Assembly: GCF_027596085.1 (NCBI RefSeq)
Contig: NC_072472.1
Coordinates: forward strand, 14,783,471 to 14,847,470
DNA: 64,000 bases
Reading direction: 5' to 3'
Source: Anoplopoma fimbria
Lineage: Eukaryota; Chordata; Actinopteri; Perciformes; Anoplopomatidae
This document shows, in pieces, positions 1 through 23,630 of the stretch. The notes under the pieces were generated by a model. That model was not told the DNA's origin and did not search any database. It saw only the letters and a program-made list of their open reading frames with translations. The translations under genes and the position numbers were made by a program. Position 1 is the first letter of the stretch. Each line of letters opens with the position of its first letter.

Positions 1-115
1 TAAACTGAAAACTGTGTGAATGTAGTGGTAAAGATAAAAACAAACAGGGCGGCTTTTCTTTTATTCCTGATGAGTCGACACCAACAACAACAATGAGAAG
101 TTTATTATGACTAAC

Positions 116-4049
<3,934 letters not shown>

Positions 4050-4860
4050 TGCGCGTAGAAAACCCTCGCGACAGGCGACCCGGTGGCTGCGGGACGGAAG
4101 GAGGAAAAAAGACCGAGGGGGTAGGAAGGTAGGTGGTGTCCCGGTAGGAAGCGCCGTGTGCACGGTTCACACACCCTCAGGCCCGAGCTCCTTGTCCCCG
4201 GGGTTTCTCCCGAAACCAGACGGTCGATTTTTAATCCGGCCGAACGGAAAGTAAATCCTCGCATACGTAAAAAATAGGATTGCAACAAGATGGCGATGCG
4301 AGCACGGGAATACACACAACAAGGCGAGTCGTGTTCTCGTTAGGGCCCCGCCCTCCTGGAGGCCTGCCCCGCCCTGTTACTACGGCATCTGGCAAAACCC
4401 GGCGGCCGCATCGCTCCCTCCCACTCCGGGCTGTCGTTTTTTAACTGACCTTTAGCTATCCCAAATCATGTCACATTCTCACATTAACAACACACAAACC
4501 TTTTTAATATTCCTGGGTCAAAAAGTGCTCAAGATGTTCTCGCGTGTCTCCGTGGGAATCGAGAAAGGGACAGTCCGGTCCATGTCACCGGTGCTCCATG
4601 TTTTTGTCCTCGCCGCTGGCCCGCAGCGCATGAAGAACAATCAGGCGCCAGGGAGCCAATCAGCGCTCAGAACAACAAGGCATGGTGCTGGTCCACATGG
4701 GCACCCGCCCGGCCCGAGCGCGGCTCATTTGCATGGCGAGAGCGTGACTGGCCACCCTGCTGTCTCGGGATCAGAGATGTCAATCAAACGAGGGTGGGCG
4801 GGGCTTATTCGTGTCTGCGTGTGATACCGAGGACAGGCCAAAATGAGCTGTAATCAATAT
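4050..4860 (-). promoter_or_regulatory. GC-rich mnt 5' UTR and promoter region
   Basis: The DNA upstream of the mnt ATG is clearly richer in C, G and CpG than the surrounding AT-rich sequence up to about 4.85 kb, as expected of a CpG-island promoter. It holds a perfect octamer ATTTGCAT at about 4727-4734 and a CCAAT motif in AGCCAATCAGCG near 4655. No TATA box is obvious. The exact transcription start is not visible; 4.17-4.4 kb is a guess. No coding potential that I trust lies here. Confidence 0.5.
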
Positions 4861-7829
4861 TATTATTCAGTTGGTTGAGGTTTAAGCCTCATATAGCAAC
4901 CATAATACTAAATTAACAGGTTGAAGCAAATCAATAAAAATGAAGATTTTTTTAATACCATAAGTGCTGCAATTTTACTATAAAAATGGTGTGTTGGGTA
5001 TTGACAATGTTTTATTAAATTATCCCAGATAATGTCTTATAAGCACATATTGCAATTAACAGTAAGATTAACAACTACTATGAGATTTTATGCTGCTGAA
5101 TTTGCAAAACATAAAGTAAATATATTTTAGTTTCACCTAAACAAAATGTAATTTGCATTTTATGGAAAATTATAAACTATAAGGAAAAACATAAATTCAC
5201 TGTTACATTTCCTTTGCCACCTAAAAATAATTCATATCAAGTGAAAGCCAAACGATCTTAAGAATATGTCTTAATGAGTATACAAATTTCAGTTTCATTT
5301 TTGTTATATCACCATTATATCTCTTTTATGTCTTTCATTTCACTTTACCCTTCTTTCCAGTTTCACTTTTCCAGATTTTTCAACTCACACCCCCTCTTTC
5401 TGTCTCGCACACTGAAAAAATGTTTTGCATCACAATGATTTTCTCTTTCTTTTTTATTTCCCTATGGTATGGTGCATGTGGTCTACTTCTTATGCTGCAT
5501 ATTGTGTAGCGATGCTGTTACCAATGTTGGATGTGTTATGCTTTGTAATTATATGTAACATGTGATGCATGATGTGGTCGTTAATGCAATATATCTGCCT
5601 CAGTGAAAAATAAATCTTTCGTTTCAGTGTTATGATTAATGGTTCATGTTAGAATGTTGTTTGTCGACATATGTATACGGAAGCATGTATGTAGTGTAAG
5701 CGTTGTTGCATGGTAACAGTCTTTCATTGGACACCGCTCAGTCTGATATACCCTTTAACACATCACAGGGTCCGACTGTCTCAGCCAATCAAAACTGCAG
5801 ATCAGAAAAACATAAGAGCTGCCTCCGCCACGCGCTCCGCCTGCACATACAAACCTGCTGAAACCGTTTCTATTAAGACTGTCAGGCCAAAATTAGCCAG
5901 GCTGTATTAAAACAACGGTAATGCAAGATAAAAGTTAAGAACTGTGAGTGTGTGTGTGTGTGTGAGTAAGGGGGTGTGAGTCACTCTGCAACAGGCTGTA
6001 ATGCAGGATAGATGACAGAAAATGAATCAGGCAGAAAAGGGGGAGGAGGGAGAGAATAGGGAAAAGAGAGCCGCTGCACATGGTAAGCACATGAGCTGCA
6101 AGAAAAAAATTCCATAGGGATGTTATGCATGTACAGAGGAAAAAAGAGGAGGATGAGGGGGAGGAGCGGGCTGGCATGGAGAGACAGTGAGGTGGGAGGG
6201 ATGTGAGGCAGAGATGGGGCTGACCCAGTTAGAAGTGCTGCATCACTACTGGATCTACAGAGGAGAGACAAAGAGAAAGCAGTGCAATACAGGGAACTTA
6301 AACAGAGGAAGTGTTCAAAGATCAATTAGACTGAGCAAAGAGTGTGTGTGGTGTCACAGAGTCAAGTGGGGGAAATGAAACCTGAATTCTTTGGCTTTGA
6401 TTAATCTAAGATCTCGAGGATTCGTTTGTATGCTATATGATGAATTAGCAAAAATATTGCCTGTCACTAGCAGGCCCATCTAACATTTCTCACACACAAA
6501 ATAGGGAGGCCCAAAAAATATCATTTGCAATCAAAACTTATTCTCATAACCCCAAACCTAATCACGACGGTCACCATGCGCCCCAAAAAAACGTCCATAA
6601 AAGGCGGTAAATATATTATCGCCACTAGCCTTTCTTTGGTCGATTTCCATGGGTGAAAAGTTGAAGTTGTAGACTTCTTGGATATTAACACATTATCAGA
6701 TCTTGGATTTATTCTGGTGTTAAACATTTAAGACAAATACTTGTTCTCACCCCTAGACTTGATAAACATGATCAAGTCAAACAGAAATGCCATCAATTAC
6801 TGTCTCTATCTCAATCTTACTGACACTGTCATGGTTTCCATGACATCCATGTGACTACTGCTAAATAGTGCACAGTGCAAGGAAACAGTTTTCTTTCCTT
6901 TTAGGGACATGGACTTCTCAACACATGGTACCACTAGAGAGCGCCACATCCTGTAAAAATTACCTCATCCCACCATCCTACCCAGGCTTTGCTGGGATCA
7001 GAATGCTGGTCACGTAAACTATAGTGGGACTCACGTAAGCTATACTGGTATGACACACAAACCTACATATTAAAACAGACCCTGCAGCTGTCTGTGCCAC
7101 AGCCTGCACATGAAACTACTTGTATCTGTTTGGATATATTAGTAATTTAAACTCAGCCTGCTGTATTACATTGCACAATCCCCTCAGAAAGAATCAATAC
7201 TGCTGCATCTGACAGAGACAGGTCTGTTATACAGTGACCTTGAAACATATCAGGCCAGCTTATTGGAATCAATGCTGGTTTATACCTCTCTGCTGCTCCT
7301 TTCACTTTCGCTCTCTGCTAGTGTTTTATGTCAGACGGAGAGAGAAATGGGTGAATGAGAAAGTGAGCTTCTTCCTCCCGGTTTTAAGTCTTACCAGCTC
7401 GCATGAAGGGAAAGTGTGTGTAAGGCATGAGAGTGTGGTGGCTGGCGGATGTAGGCCAATGTTTCTACTCCAGTGCCTCTGTTGAGAATCAAGAGACAGT
7501 TTCAGACTGAGACAGGTTTATTATCCTTTCATTGAGTCCCATGAAGCCACTTCTCCACACACACACGCACGCACACGCACACGCCAGTCTCAGTCCACCA
7601 TACTCTGTTCTACGTCAGCATCCTTTTACTACATGGACCTTGTGCTGTAATATATTTTGTTTTTGGCATCTGCATCCTTCTTTACTCCACCACTTCCCCA
7701 TTTTCTTCTCCACCCTCAGACCTGCAGGACAGAGCAAGGTGTGGTGCTTGCACGCTTGCAATCATGGCAACTGTTGCCAGGATACCGCAGAGCACAGAGA
7801 AAGAGTAATTGCTGTGTGGGTGAGTGAGC

Positions 7830-7832
<3 letters not shown>

Positions 7833-7895
<63 letters not shown>
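7833..7895. repeat. (TG)n microsatellite
   Basis: About 31 uninterrupted TG units in the mnt-pafah1b1 intergenic region. Confidence 0.97.
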
Positions 7896-7897
<2 letters not shown>

Positions 7898-8842
7898 ACA
7901 GAAGTAGGCTGGGGTACCGTACATAATTGATAAGGGGGCCTGATCTGTCCCTGTTGCCTCCTGATGTTTTTGCCTCTCCAGTCTGAGCTTGCAATGTTAG
8001 TGACTGTGATGTTCCTGAGGAATACATGTCAAACCTTATTATACTGTTCTCTCCACATCACACTGAACATCTTCAACCACATCCTCCCCGGCTCCCAACT
8101 CATCTTTCATTTAAAGGAAGAAAAAGAAAAAAACTACTACTGGCTCAGGACGGATCTGTTCTTTTATCTGAATCAAATCAAGAAATATCAACTTCTGACC
8201 CCAGCTCAGATTGAAGTCAACTAAAGATGCCAAGAGGCCACAGTGTAGCACCAAATCATCTGTGCACCAAAGCTAGATCATTATACATAAATTATATTCA
8301 CTGCCTAGAGTAGCAGGTTTCCAGTTTTTTGTCTCTCGTGACCCATTTCTTCTAAGATGCTCTTTTTCATTTTTCTGAAACAACCAAAAGTTTACCAGTC
8401 ACACTGATTAAGAATGGTTGAGAAGACTGCGGTCACAAATGCTCCTTGCAAGCATCGGTGCTTTTAATGCATTAAATGTGGGATGAACTGGAAGGTGTGC
8501 TGCAGTGTCTGACCTCACGATGACATTTATGCGGCGGTCATTTCTATCAGACTCCACGCAGTTTTCCTTCATCTCATTTCACCTCCTTTCCTCAAAGAAA
8601 GCATACAAATAGGTAACTTATATTTACAGAATTTTATTTCATTATGTTGCAAACAATGACATCCAGATATATTGATACACAACTTTTACTGTGCGTGTAT
8701 GTGCATTTGTGAGTGTACGTGTGTGTAAAGAGAGCAGTGAGACCACAGAAAGCAGAATGAAAAACCCTGTGTGAGGGAGCCCTCAAAGGGTTAACAAGGC
8801 AGAGATAGTGAGCAAGAGGGCACTGGGCGATTCTCTGGGGCG

Positions 8843-8898
8843 ACACACACACACACACACACACACATACATACACACACATACATACACACACACAA
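8843..8898. repeat. (CA)n/(CATA)n microsatellite
   Basis: A CA run with interspersed CATA units, in the intergenic region or distal pafah1b1 3' UTR. Confidence 0.95.
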
Positions 8899-9138
8899 AC
8901 CTCATAGAAGGTGAGCAGACTTTTTCCTCTGTAAAACACACTTTTGCTATGGGCCGTGTGCCCGTGCTCTCAGCAGCTTAGGGATCGTTAAGGTCCTGTG
9001 AGTGTCTACTAGAAAGCAAGTTTGTTAAAAGAGATGAAAGTAGTATGAATGAACACAGTGGCTGAGAAGCTCCGCCTCCTCTCTCTCCTCTGACCATCAG
9101 AGCAGAGACGGTGGAAAGATTTCTCCTGTCATAATATA

Positions 9139-9140
<2 letters not shown>

Positions 9141-9175
<35 letters not shown>
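9141..9175. repeat. (CA)n microsatellite
   Basis: About 17 uninterrupted CA units downstream of pafah1b1. Confidence 0.95.
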
Positions 9176-9177
<2 letters not shown>

Positions 9178-9636
9178 AATGTATACACACATGTACACGT
9201 GCACGCGCCCATAGAACTTAATGTGAATCAACTAGGGAGCTGCATCCTGCTTAATTTTTTTCCTCAAACTTGTTATCATCTACCGTCTGGACAGCTTCCA
9301 CTCATTCCTTCTTTTATGCTTACTTTCCTCACACCTTCTCCACCACCATCCACGCAGTGACAGACCACAACAATGGAAGCATGGAGTAAAACAAAACAAA
9401 AGCTAAACCCCCTCTCAACAAGGGGTGCCATTGGTTTTTCGTGCACTGTCAGTTAACTGGAATCCACCTGCGCCAGCACACAAGGATATTTACCCTTTGA
9501 CCTGACAAGAACTGTATGCAAGTTCGGCAAATTTAACAGTATACATTTTTTTTCTTTTTTTTTTTTCTTTTTTAAATCACCATGCAAGGAATACTTCTCA
9601 TCTTTTGAGTGTGTTTGTGTCAGAGATTGCGTGACA

Positions 9637-9642
9637 TTTATT
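9637..9642 (-). terminator. Candidate poly(A) signal AATAAA for pafah1b1
   Basis: A canonical AATAAA on the minus strand about 280 bases past the pafah1b1 stop codon. Vertebrate PAFAH1B1 transcripts have long 3' UTRs with several poly(A) sites, so this may be only a proximal one; another AATAAA lies near 8632. Confidence 0.4.
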
Positions 9643-9923
9643 AAGCGTACCCTACATCCAGAATAATTTACATAAAAGGACAATAGTCATCTTAATAGGG
9701 CTGGACTGATGTAGGGGAGGAGGGAAGGAGAGGAGAGAGTGGACGGGGAGAAGGTAAAGCGCCATGGTCAACTATGGTTTGGACTGCAAGAGGTGAGGGG
9801 CTGGGTGTTGGGACAGGAGGAAGAGGGCTGAGGGGCAAGAGGGAGGTGGGCTAGGGTGGGGCCTAAGGGCTGCTTTTGGGGCTGGGGGGGGGGGGGGGGA
9901 CAGGGAAAGAGATGGAGACAGTC

Positions 9924-15988
<6,065 letters not shown>

Positions 15989-16247
15989 GGTGGCTACTGT
16001 TCTCTCCCTCTTGGGGGAGGTGAGGGTGAGGTGATGTTCCGGGGGAGTCTGGCTGGGAAGTGTGCGGTGGGGAGGTGTCTGATCCCTCAGTGATGTTCTT
16101 CTTTCAGAGACTCTGAGGTTGCGGATAAAAAGAGTGCCACGAAGAGGGAGGTGAACTGGAGATGCTGCTGTCAATCAACTGTTGAGCCAAGGCTCCACGA
16201 GTACTCAGCGGCCCGAATCCTACTCAACAATCAGACGTGCCCATCAC
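15989..16247 (-). other. pafah1b1 5' UTR part of exon 2
   Basis: The exon carrying the start codon extends upstream to an acceptor (TCATCAG then GTGATGGGC) at about 16248. This 259-base leader contains at least one upstream ATG opening a short reading frame (MGTSDC then stop). It must be joined to a distal non-coding exon. Confidence 0.7.
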
Positions 16248-16900
16248 CTGATGAAGAGAGAACGGAGAGAGAAGTGGTTTAAAAAAACAAAAAAACACAA
16301 AACATAGAACATATATATTCTAGGAATGAAAGAGATATTAGTGGGTACATTCGATTGACAGTCACATGTATAACTAGGTTACAAGACAAGTTATTTCAAA
16401 AAAATATATTTTAACAATGCTTGGGTAAATGAGGCAGAGAGGCATTTAATTAAACAATGCAACTGGAAGAAGGGGGAAAGCCATTTTAGGGCCTCTTTCC
16501 ATTTAGAACCTCAAAAGCTGCAACTAACTTCACTACATACATTTCTTATTTATATTATGACAATATAATTGATACTGAGAAAAAGATTTGTTCTATAACT
16601 TAAAAACTGGACTAGCAACTCTCTTCATTCTGCACACCTGATCTGAGCCTTTGGATGTTGCATAAGTAAAGGATTGTTTTTAAGGTAATCACTGATCCTT
16701 TATACTTCTGCTGGGACAATGTGACCATCCAAATAGAAGAGCACAGATCAACAGCACATGCTGACAAATTAAAAAAAAAAAAAAACATTCAGTGATTGTG
16801 AAGCTATCGAGACTATTTACTTCCTGAGCTTCAACACAGCTGCCACCTGGGGCCACAATAGCACTAAGCTGCTTAGTGGCTAGACCAGACAACCTAGAGT

Positions 16901-16902
<2 letters not shown>

Positions 16903-16980
<78 letters not shown>
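16903..16980. repeat. (TG)n microsatellite
   Basis: About 39 uninterrupted TG units in the pafah1b1 first intron. Confidence 0.97.
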
Positions 16981-16981
<1 letters not shown>

Positions 16982-19900
16982 TAAGTGATAGACACCACAA
17001 GTCCTCCATACAGCTGACAGCGCAATGTAAAGAAGGGCTGGTACGGTGGCTAACAGGATTAACCCCTGACACAGAGAGGAGACCTTGACAGCAAGCCGTC
17101 CTTGTCTAAATTATTGTCTGGCTCATCGTTCTTGTCCGTTTCACCGTCCGTCGCCAGTCGCTACCTCTATGTTTTCTGCATTCCTATTTTATAGATGAGC
17201 ATTTGTCTTCAGTGAAAGCACTGCAGCCGCAGCAGACAACAAAACAAGGGGTACGTCTGATTTGTCCTGGAAAGAACTCTTCTTTCCTGCCTGAAAACAT
17301 GACGAGCGCTCCTAGCGAATGATTTCAGCTGAACAGCATTCTCAGCATGGTTCAAAAATAGCCATTTGACTAAACAGACCAACCTCCAAAACTATTATGT
17401 AACCAAGACAATCTCGGTAGCTTCTGCACCTGACAGACCGTTGAGCTTCACCAGCAACTGTACTTGAGAGAAATGTTTAAAAAGGAACACATAAATAAAC
17501 AAGTGACTGTATATAGCTTGGTGAAAAAGAAAGTAAGTCTCACTAAAGTCCTCCAGTTATTGCATTGAAAGGGAAATATGGTTATCTAAGCTCATTGGAA
17601 CACAGTGAGAACATGATCAGAGTCATAAATAAAGAGGAAGTGTTCAAGGTCCTGTCTATGTGTCAGGCTTATCAAAAGGTAGTAATGTTCGGGGGAATTT
17701 GTTACAACCTGTGCAATCATCCAAACAATCTATTCATTTTAATAAATTTGCACACATATTCTACTGAAGGAGGTCAGCCAAAATGTTTGCAATGTTATTA
17801 TACAATATGTATCTGTCCATGTGTGGACACCGCCTGTGGTCAGCTACAGGTGATAGACATATTTTGCCTTAGGACTTTAACCTCAAGATAAGCTTTATTA
17901 TTTTAGAATTAACTTAGCATGAAGATTAAGTGGTCAGGAGTTTGGCTTTGAAAGACACTTGGTTGATAAAAACAGTAAGTTGATACAAAAAAATTGCTAT
18001 ATAGTTTTTAAATAAATACCAATTTGAGTCATTTATAAAGTAACATCTCAAATGTGGGGATTTGATACTTTTCCATTCCTGTTTTCTGTGTACTTTTCTG
18101 ACATTTTAAAGACTAAGCAATTAAACGTTAATTTTATCAATAAACAAAAAGAATTGCTGTTGGTTTGATCCCTAATATAGATACAAAAAAAAGTTGGATC
18201 TTAAAACGGTCATACAGCCGACAAAACTATTGCCAATCATCGATGATCCATAATAGCAGATACAGATCGCTTTTGTTTCGATATAGCAGCTGGTCTTCAA
18301 GGCTCCAGACAAATTTTTTTCACCACAGTCCACAAGAGTAATTTCAACTGCTCTGAAGTCAGTGTACACAGTCAAAAAATGCTAAATGTTATCCTTTTAC
18401 TTAATTATACTCATCTATGGTCTTTTTGTTCTTCTTCATAAAAAGACACAAAAGATTGTTTTTTTTTTTATTTTAATTTTAAATCTTGTCATAAGTAGTT
18501 TTAATGATGTATTATAAGCTTCTTAGAGCTTGTGTTATGAAGTTAAACGGGTCATTATTCATCTCTAATATCTATTTAAAATTGCCGTGAAAACATCTCC
18601 TTTAAACAACTGGATTTTTTCCACTAACCATAACCACATTTTACAAGATTACATTTAAATGCATAATAATAATGTTCTAGTTTTCCTTCACAAATACTCA
18701 TTTTAACCAAACATAGCCTGAACGCATCACAATGTAACTGAATGGAACCTCTGCACGTAAGCGGTGCTGCCGGCATTAATAGCTCCCCTCTGGTCACAAA
18801 CAAGGATCTGTTGTTCACAATATAACATTATCAAGGATCGGCAAATAGAAAGCATTAATGCCAATGTCCTGCTCGCATATTTTAACAGTTCATCGGACGA
18901 TAACAGCCGTCGGTAAAACTTAATTTCAAAACATGTTGGTTAAACGCTGTTATTAATCAAATTTTCACTTGCATATGAAGCAAAATGGGTGGCTGAGGGG
19001 GAAAAAACACAATAAAGAAATAATTCTTTGTTTTAACAGATACCGATCTATCAAAGTATACCCCTGACTTCAGGACCTCTGTTTGATCTCTGGTGGTTAT
19101 ACAATAGAGTGTAGAAGTATTATACAGTAAGATACTGAAATGACCAGCCTACAGCTGTGGCCCCATGACCAAGCTGAAATTGTAAGCAAAACAGAGTGGA
19201 AAAGATAGTTTGCTTCCTGTTATACATAAATATATTAGCCATTTAAACAAAAAAGCAATGACATATCACTGGCCTGAATTTCAAACTAGAGAATGTTTGG
19301 AATTCATTTTAAGGAATCGACAGTATTGACCTGCTGAAATGATCAGTCATTGTTCCTGCAAAAATGTAGTAGAAACAGTTCACAAATTAAATAAACCAAC
19401 TGTCCAAAAGTATATAGTCATGGTGATTATGAATTTAAGGAGCCACTGATACACATCAATACTAAGCAACCTACAATTAGGGACGGGCGATTACTAAATA
19501 TTGTTAATCAGCTCTAACTTATATTGTGATAATATGATTATTGCATAACGTAATTGTCTGACAACCTCATGCTGTCTAATACATATTTTATCACCATTTA
19601 GGTAAATATGAGTATCAGATCAGATGTAGTATCAGCAGATACCCACTGGTTAGGGACAAGCATCTGGATCAGAGTCAGGTGTAAATGTCAGGTACACGTG
19701 TCTTTGTAGAGGCCACTAAGTGCATGACGACCACATTTCTGTTACCAGCCGAAGCAGAAAGGGAGATGGAGCAGCTTCACATCTTTCTGCATTTACTCAT
19801 GATCACAAAGCAGATATAACTTGAACGCCTCCTCTGCTCTCTCATAACTACCTAATGTTACCATAACATATCTTCTAGCCAGATGTAACAAGGTGTACAG

Positions 19901-21842
19901 ATGACTTGACAAAGCTCCCATTAGATTAGACTGACATCAGTAAACTGTCTTTCTTAGAGCACTCAAAAGTTGAGCCATGTTCACTTAAGCAAACAGCATG
20001 TTCATCCGTGAAGACTTGCTTCTTTCCTTCCTTCAGATGGACACTTAGTCAACAACAGCAGCAACTAACATTATACATTTATACAAATAATTTATTCTAT
20101 AAAAAAATGTCCATCACAGTTTCCTAAAGCTAAGGTGACATCTTCAAATGTCTTGTTTTGTCACAGTGACAAAGCCCAAATGAATTTAACTGACAATAGA
20201 CACTGTATAAACCTAAAAAACAGCAAATCCTCACACTGGAGAAGCTTGAACCGTCATTCTCACTCGATAATTGATTTTCACAATCAATAAATAGAAATTG
20301 TTGTTGCATACATTCTGCTGGAATATCCAGCTTCAGTCATCATGCTCCGTTTGTGTCTAGCTGCTGTACAATGCCCCTCCTTATAGGTGACCTTCAGGTC
20401 AAACAAGTCCCTGCTGACACAAACTGACCCACAAGGAGATGTTTGATTACAAAACGAACATCAAAGCAAATCATATTTAACCTAAACTGGCAGCCTACAC
20501 TACTTAATTACATTTGTATTAATCAGTGATTTCTCTCTCCATAGCAGGATTTCTTGCAATAGTCTATGAGTCTACTCCCCTACAATAAAAACACACCGGT
20601 TACTCAACCTTTATCTAAAACTTAGCACACCTGTTATCAATGTCAATAGTCCAATATTTAAATGTGACAAGACTGATAGAATATCGAAACAAGTTTGACA
20701 AAACGTCAAAACATTATTCCAGTAATCTTTGATTTTCCCCAGATTTAGAAGTATTGTACTTCAATAAGTGAGGACCTTCTCATACAAAAAGGAGACAAAG
20801 ATTAAGTGGGAATAGAGGATGAAATTTAGCAGAGTTAATACATGAATTGCACTTTTCAGAAACATCCAACTGAATTTTAAACAGGTAATGTAGTACATTC
20901 AAAATAGAGGTGCATTGCCTTTTCTACAGGCGTAGACCCTCCCATGCAATAGCAGCTATTGGACAATTAATCAGGCATTTAATAAAGCAGTGAAAACCAG
21001 CTCATCTCACGTGAAATCTGATCAGCTTTGTTGATTATCAGTATTTCTAGTCCTTTTTTTTAGTCTCCACCCTTATTCCTCAAACCTGAGGATATAAGCC
21101 TTCGTGGAGTCTGCAGTATGCGTGAAAACAAACCCCACATTTTCAAAAGGCTGCTTTAATATTTGTGTTTAAGAGCAGTAACGTTACTCGGGTTTAAAAT
21201 CTGTCTGGAGTGACGTCTTTCCAGGCGTCCATGGCCACAAGGGCAAAGTTGCAGCAATGGCTCAGCAACGCCCTTTCCAGCTAACGTTAGCTTAGCACGA
21301 TACCTGGAGCTGTCAGTGTGAGCAGGCTGGCTTCACACCACACAGACACCACAACACACACACAGGGCGTTGGTCTGCGCCCACAAGTAGCTCAGCAACA
21401 TGGTCCAAAGAGAGAAGAAAACAACATCGTGGACATGAAGTGTGATTACAGGGCTCATGGCTGTCATCCCCAATACCGTCACAAAACAACATGTTATTGT
21501 TTGTTTATCTGTTTCCATACAAACAGATGAGGTTTACACAACAACTCAACTTGTCATGGTTCAAATTCAGCATTTGATTAATGCATCATCGGACCCTTGG
21601 CAGCGGGCTGACAGCGGCTACGTTAGCTTAGCCGGCTAGCTCCACGTTAGCTCGCCCTGAAGCAGCCTGGCGGTCCGCTGTCTCACAACAAGTGTCCCCG
21701 CACAAACACCACGCATCCACCGGGGGGGCGGCTGGTCTCCAGAGGACAACCACAGTCAGCGTAGTGGGGTCATAGTCACCGTGTTATTATCCAAGACGTC
21801 CAGTTGTTCAAATAGATACACTTGTGAACGCCAACTTTGCCA

Positions 21843-21871
21843 CTTAGCTTAGCTTAGCTTAGCTTAGCTCA
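21843..21871. repeat. Pentamer tandem repeat (TTAGC)n at the pafah1b1 exon 1 donor
   Basis: About five and a half copies of a TTAGC/AGCTT unit directly on the intron side of the proposed exon 1 donor. On the minus strand the first intron bases GTGAGC run into repeated TAAGC units. Confidence 0.85.
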
Positions 21872-21872
21872 C

Positions 21873-22010
21873 GGCCTCTCCGCCATTTTGCGATCGGATC
21901 GGGAGAGCGCAGAGACTGCAGGCGATTCGTCGTCAAATAAAACAAGTCCTTCTAAGTGGCAAAACTACACTGTAGACGTGTGTGGAAAAACACGAGCTTA
22001 CCCTTTGACA
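21873..22010 (-). promoter_or_regulatory. Probable non-coding exon 1 and CpG-rich promoter of pafah1b1
   Basis: The minus strand reads GCAAAATGGCGGAGAGGCC followed by a donor-like GTGAGC at about 21872. The surrounding DNA (about 21600-22250) is CpG-rich, unlike its flanks. This fits a non-coding first exon spliced to the acceptor at 16248. If so, the ATG in this exon opens a five-codon upstream reading frame (MAERP) that stops right after the junction. The exon's 5' end is not defined. Confidence 0.45.
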
Positions 22011-22304
22011 ACTGGTCATTCTTATATCCCATTGGCAGGTCCAAGCGTGCGACTGGAGTCACTGGTTTTGATGTGATATTGTGACTTTTCACATCACCCG
22101 GCCCGGTCGGTCAGATTTTTTCTCCTCTTTGGTACCACACCGCATCCGCCCGGCCCCAGCTAACGGTCGCGATTGGATATCGGCTGCGCGCACGTTGAGT
22201 TGAGCGGCGGCGCGCAGCGTGCACTTCGTTCGCTCTTGGAATTAAAGGGAAAATACACCGTCAATTAGCTTTACAAGATGTTATTTTTTATTTATTTATT
22301 GTTA

Positions 22305-22530
22305 CAGTACCAGTCAAAAGTTTGGACACACCTTCTCATTCAACTACTTTGAAGAATATAAAATATAAAACATATTCTGGTTTGTTGAGCATTTCTTTGT
22401 TTACCACATCATTCCATATGTGTTTCTTCATAGTTTGGATGTCTTCAATATTAATCTACAATGTAAAAAAAATAAAAATAAAGAAAAAACATTGAATGAG
22501 AAGGTGTGTCCAAACTTTTGACTGGTACTG
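22305..22530. mobile_element. Tc1/mariner-like MITE, about 226 bp, flanked by TA
   Basis: Near-perfect terminal inverted repeats of about 39 bases, starting CAGTACCAGTCAAAAGTTTG and ending in its complement, surround about 150 bp of AT-rich DNA with no coding capacity. The TA on each side matches the TA target duplication of Tc1/mariner transposases. I recall this inverted-repeat sequence as a common non-autonomous element in fish genomes. It lies just upstream of the pafah1b1 promoter, between it and the 3' end of cluh. Confidence 0.85.
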
Positions 22531-23357
22531 TATGTACAGCCAAGTTTTAACTTGAGCAATTTTAATTGTAAACAAGATTCTCACTGCTATGAGCAGCAGA
22601 GGGACAGACTGTAGTGAAGATGTCACTAGTTTGAGACAAAGCATTGAGCTCTATTGATGGTAAATATTTGAATTGCTCCCAGTAGAATTTAACAAAACCT
22701 CCAACACGTTTTAAATTTACTATAAGGGTACATTTAAAGATGAGCAATTGTAAGCCATTCAGCAAAATAACAGATATTTGGGTTGATATCTAAAAATAAA
22801 CCTCACAAATTGCAGGATTAGTCAGTAATTTGGTGCCAACTCAACAAAATTTAACTTGACAACAATACATTCAAAGTGTAATGCTCTCATTTCCAGTTTA
22901 TAAAGCCATTAAGATAACACGTACATGACTTGTTCTTGTAGAATGAAGACATAAGATTCTAAGATGTTTATTTTTCTACATTCACCTGGATATTAATGAC
23001 AACAACATGGATTAAACAATAATGGACAGCTAGTACACATTCAAAACGATTAGATATTAATTTAAGAATATCATGTTGTGAGAAGTGTCCATGGCACACT
23101 TGTGAAGCCCAGTGGACACACAGGGGACTGCAAGATGACATTTAAAAATCCAAGAAATTTGAGTACACTGTTGCTGGGGGTTTTCTCAGTAGAAGTAGGC
23201 CTAATTTAGTGTCCTTGTCTATTCATCTAGCAGTATAATTTGATTTAGTGTGTAGAGGTTATACATTTATCTAATAAAAGGAAAAGTGAACATATTTGCC
23301 ATCATAGTTACAAACTGCAGAGTTCATTCATGGATCCAATATATATTTCAAGAGCTG

Positions 23358-23363
23358 TTTATT
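23358..23363 (-). terminator. Candidate poly(A) signal AATAAA for cluh
   Basis: A canonical AATAAA on the minus strand about 270 bases past the inferred cluh stop at 23631. It also serves if translation stops earlier, in exon 27. Confidence 0.45.
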
Positions 23364-23630
23364 AGATAAGGCTCTTCTCAACGTATAATACTCCACAGAC
23401 AACGGCAGAACAAACTCCTCCTTCCAAAAGGACACTGCTGTATCTGTTTGTGTCTTTGAATTGTTGTTCAAAGTAGACTAACCTACTTGTTAACACCATC
23501 AATTTGCCAGGCTTTCATTTGCAATTGTTGCTCATTGTCCGTAGGCATTTTCAGGAGTTTGACAGAATACAAAGATTCTCTATTGTAACGGTCCCTTTGG
23601 TCCATAGTTCAGGGTTGTTGTCTGCAGTTC

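Larger units (their letters stand above)
4861..9636. other. Intergenic stretch between mnt and pafah1b1; no gene seen
   Basis: No open reading frame here resembles a protein I know, and none shows plausible splice-linked exons. In the human 17p13.3 order METTL16 sits between MNT and PAFAH1B1; I find no METTL16-like exon here. The stretch holds CA/TG microsatellites near 5947, 7833, 8843 and 9141, and a short two-copy CACGTAAACTATAGTGG-like repeat at about 7010-7050. The right end probably includes pafah1b1 3' UTR, which is long in vertebrates. Confidence 0.6.
16248..21872 (-). other. Large pafah1b1 first intron
   Basis: About 5.6 kb without any reading frame that looks coding. It contains the (TG)n array near 16903 and is otherwise AT-rich single-copy-looking DNA, with a GGGACGGGCGATT motif near 19480 of the kind seen at the ends of degraded fish repeats. 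A long first intron upstream of the LIS1 start is usual in vertebrates. I see no small RNA or conserved hairpin that I can support. Confidence 0.6.

Noticed and set aside
7833..7895. Tandem arrays considered as CRISPR or other spaced repeats
   Set aside because: They are simple dinucleotide arrays without unique spacers, in a vertebrate genome.
4861..9640. Possible METTL16 remnant between mnt and pafah1b1
   Set aside because: Expected from human gene order, but no methyltransferase motif (such as NPPF) or exon-like frame was found.
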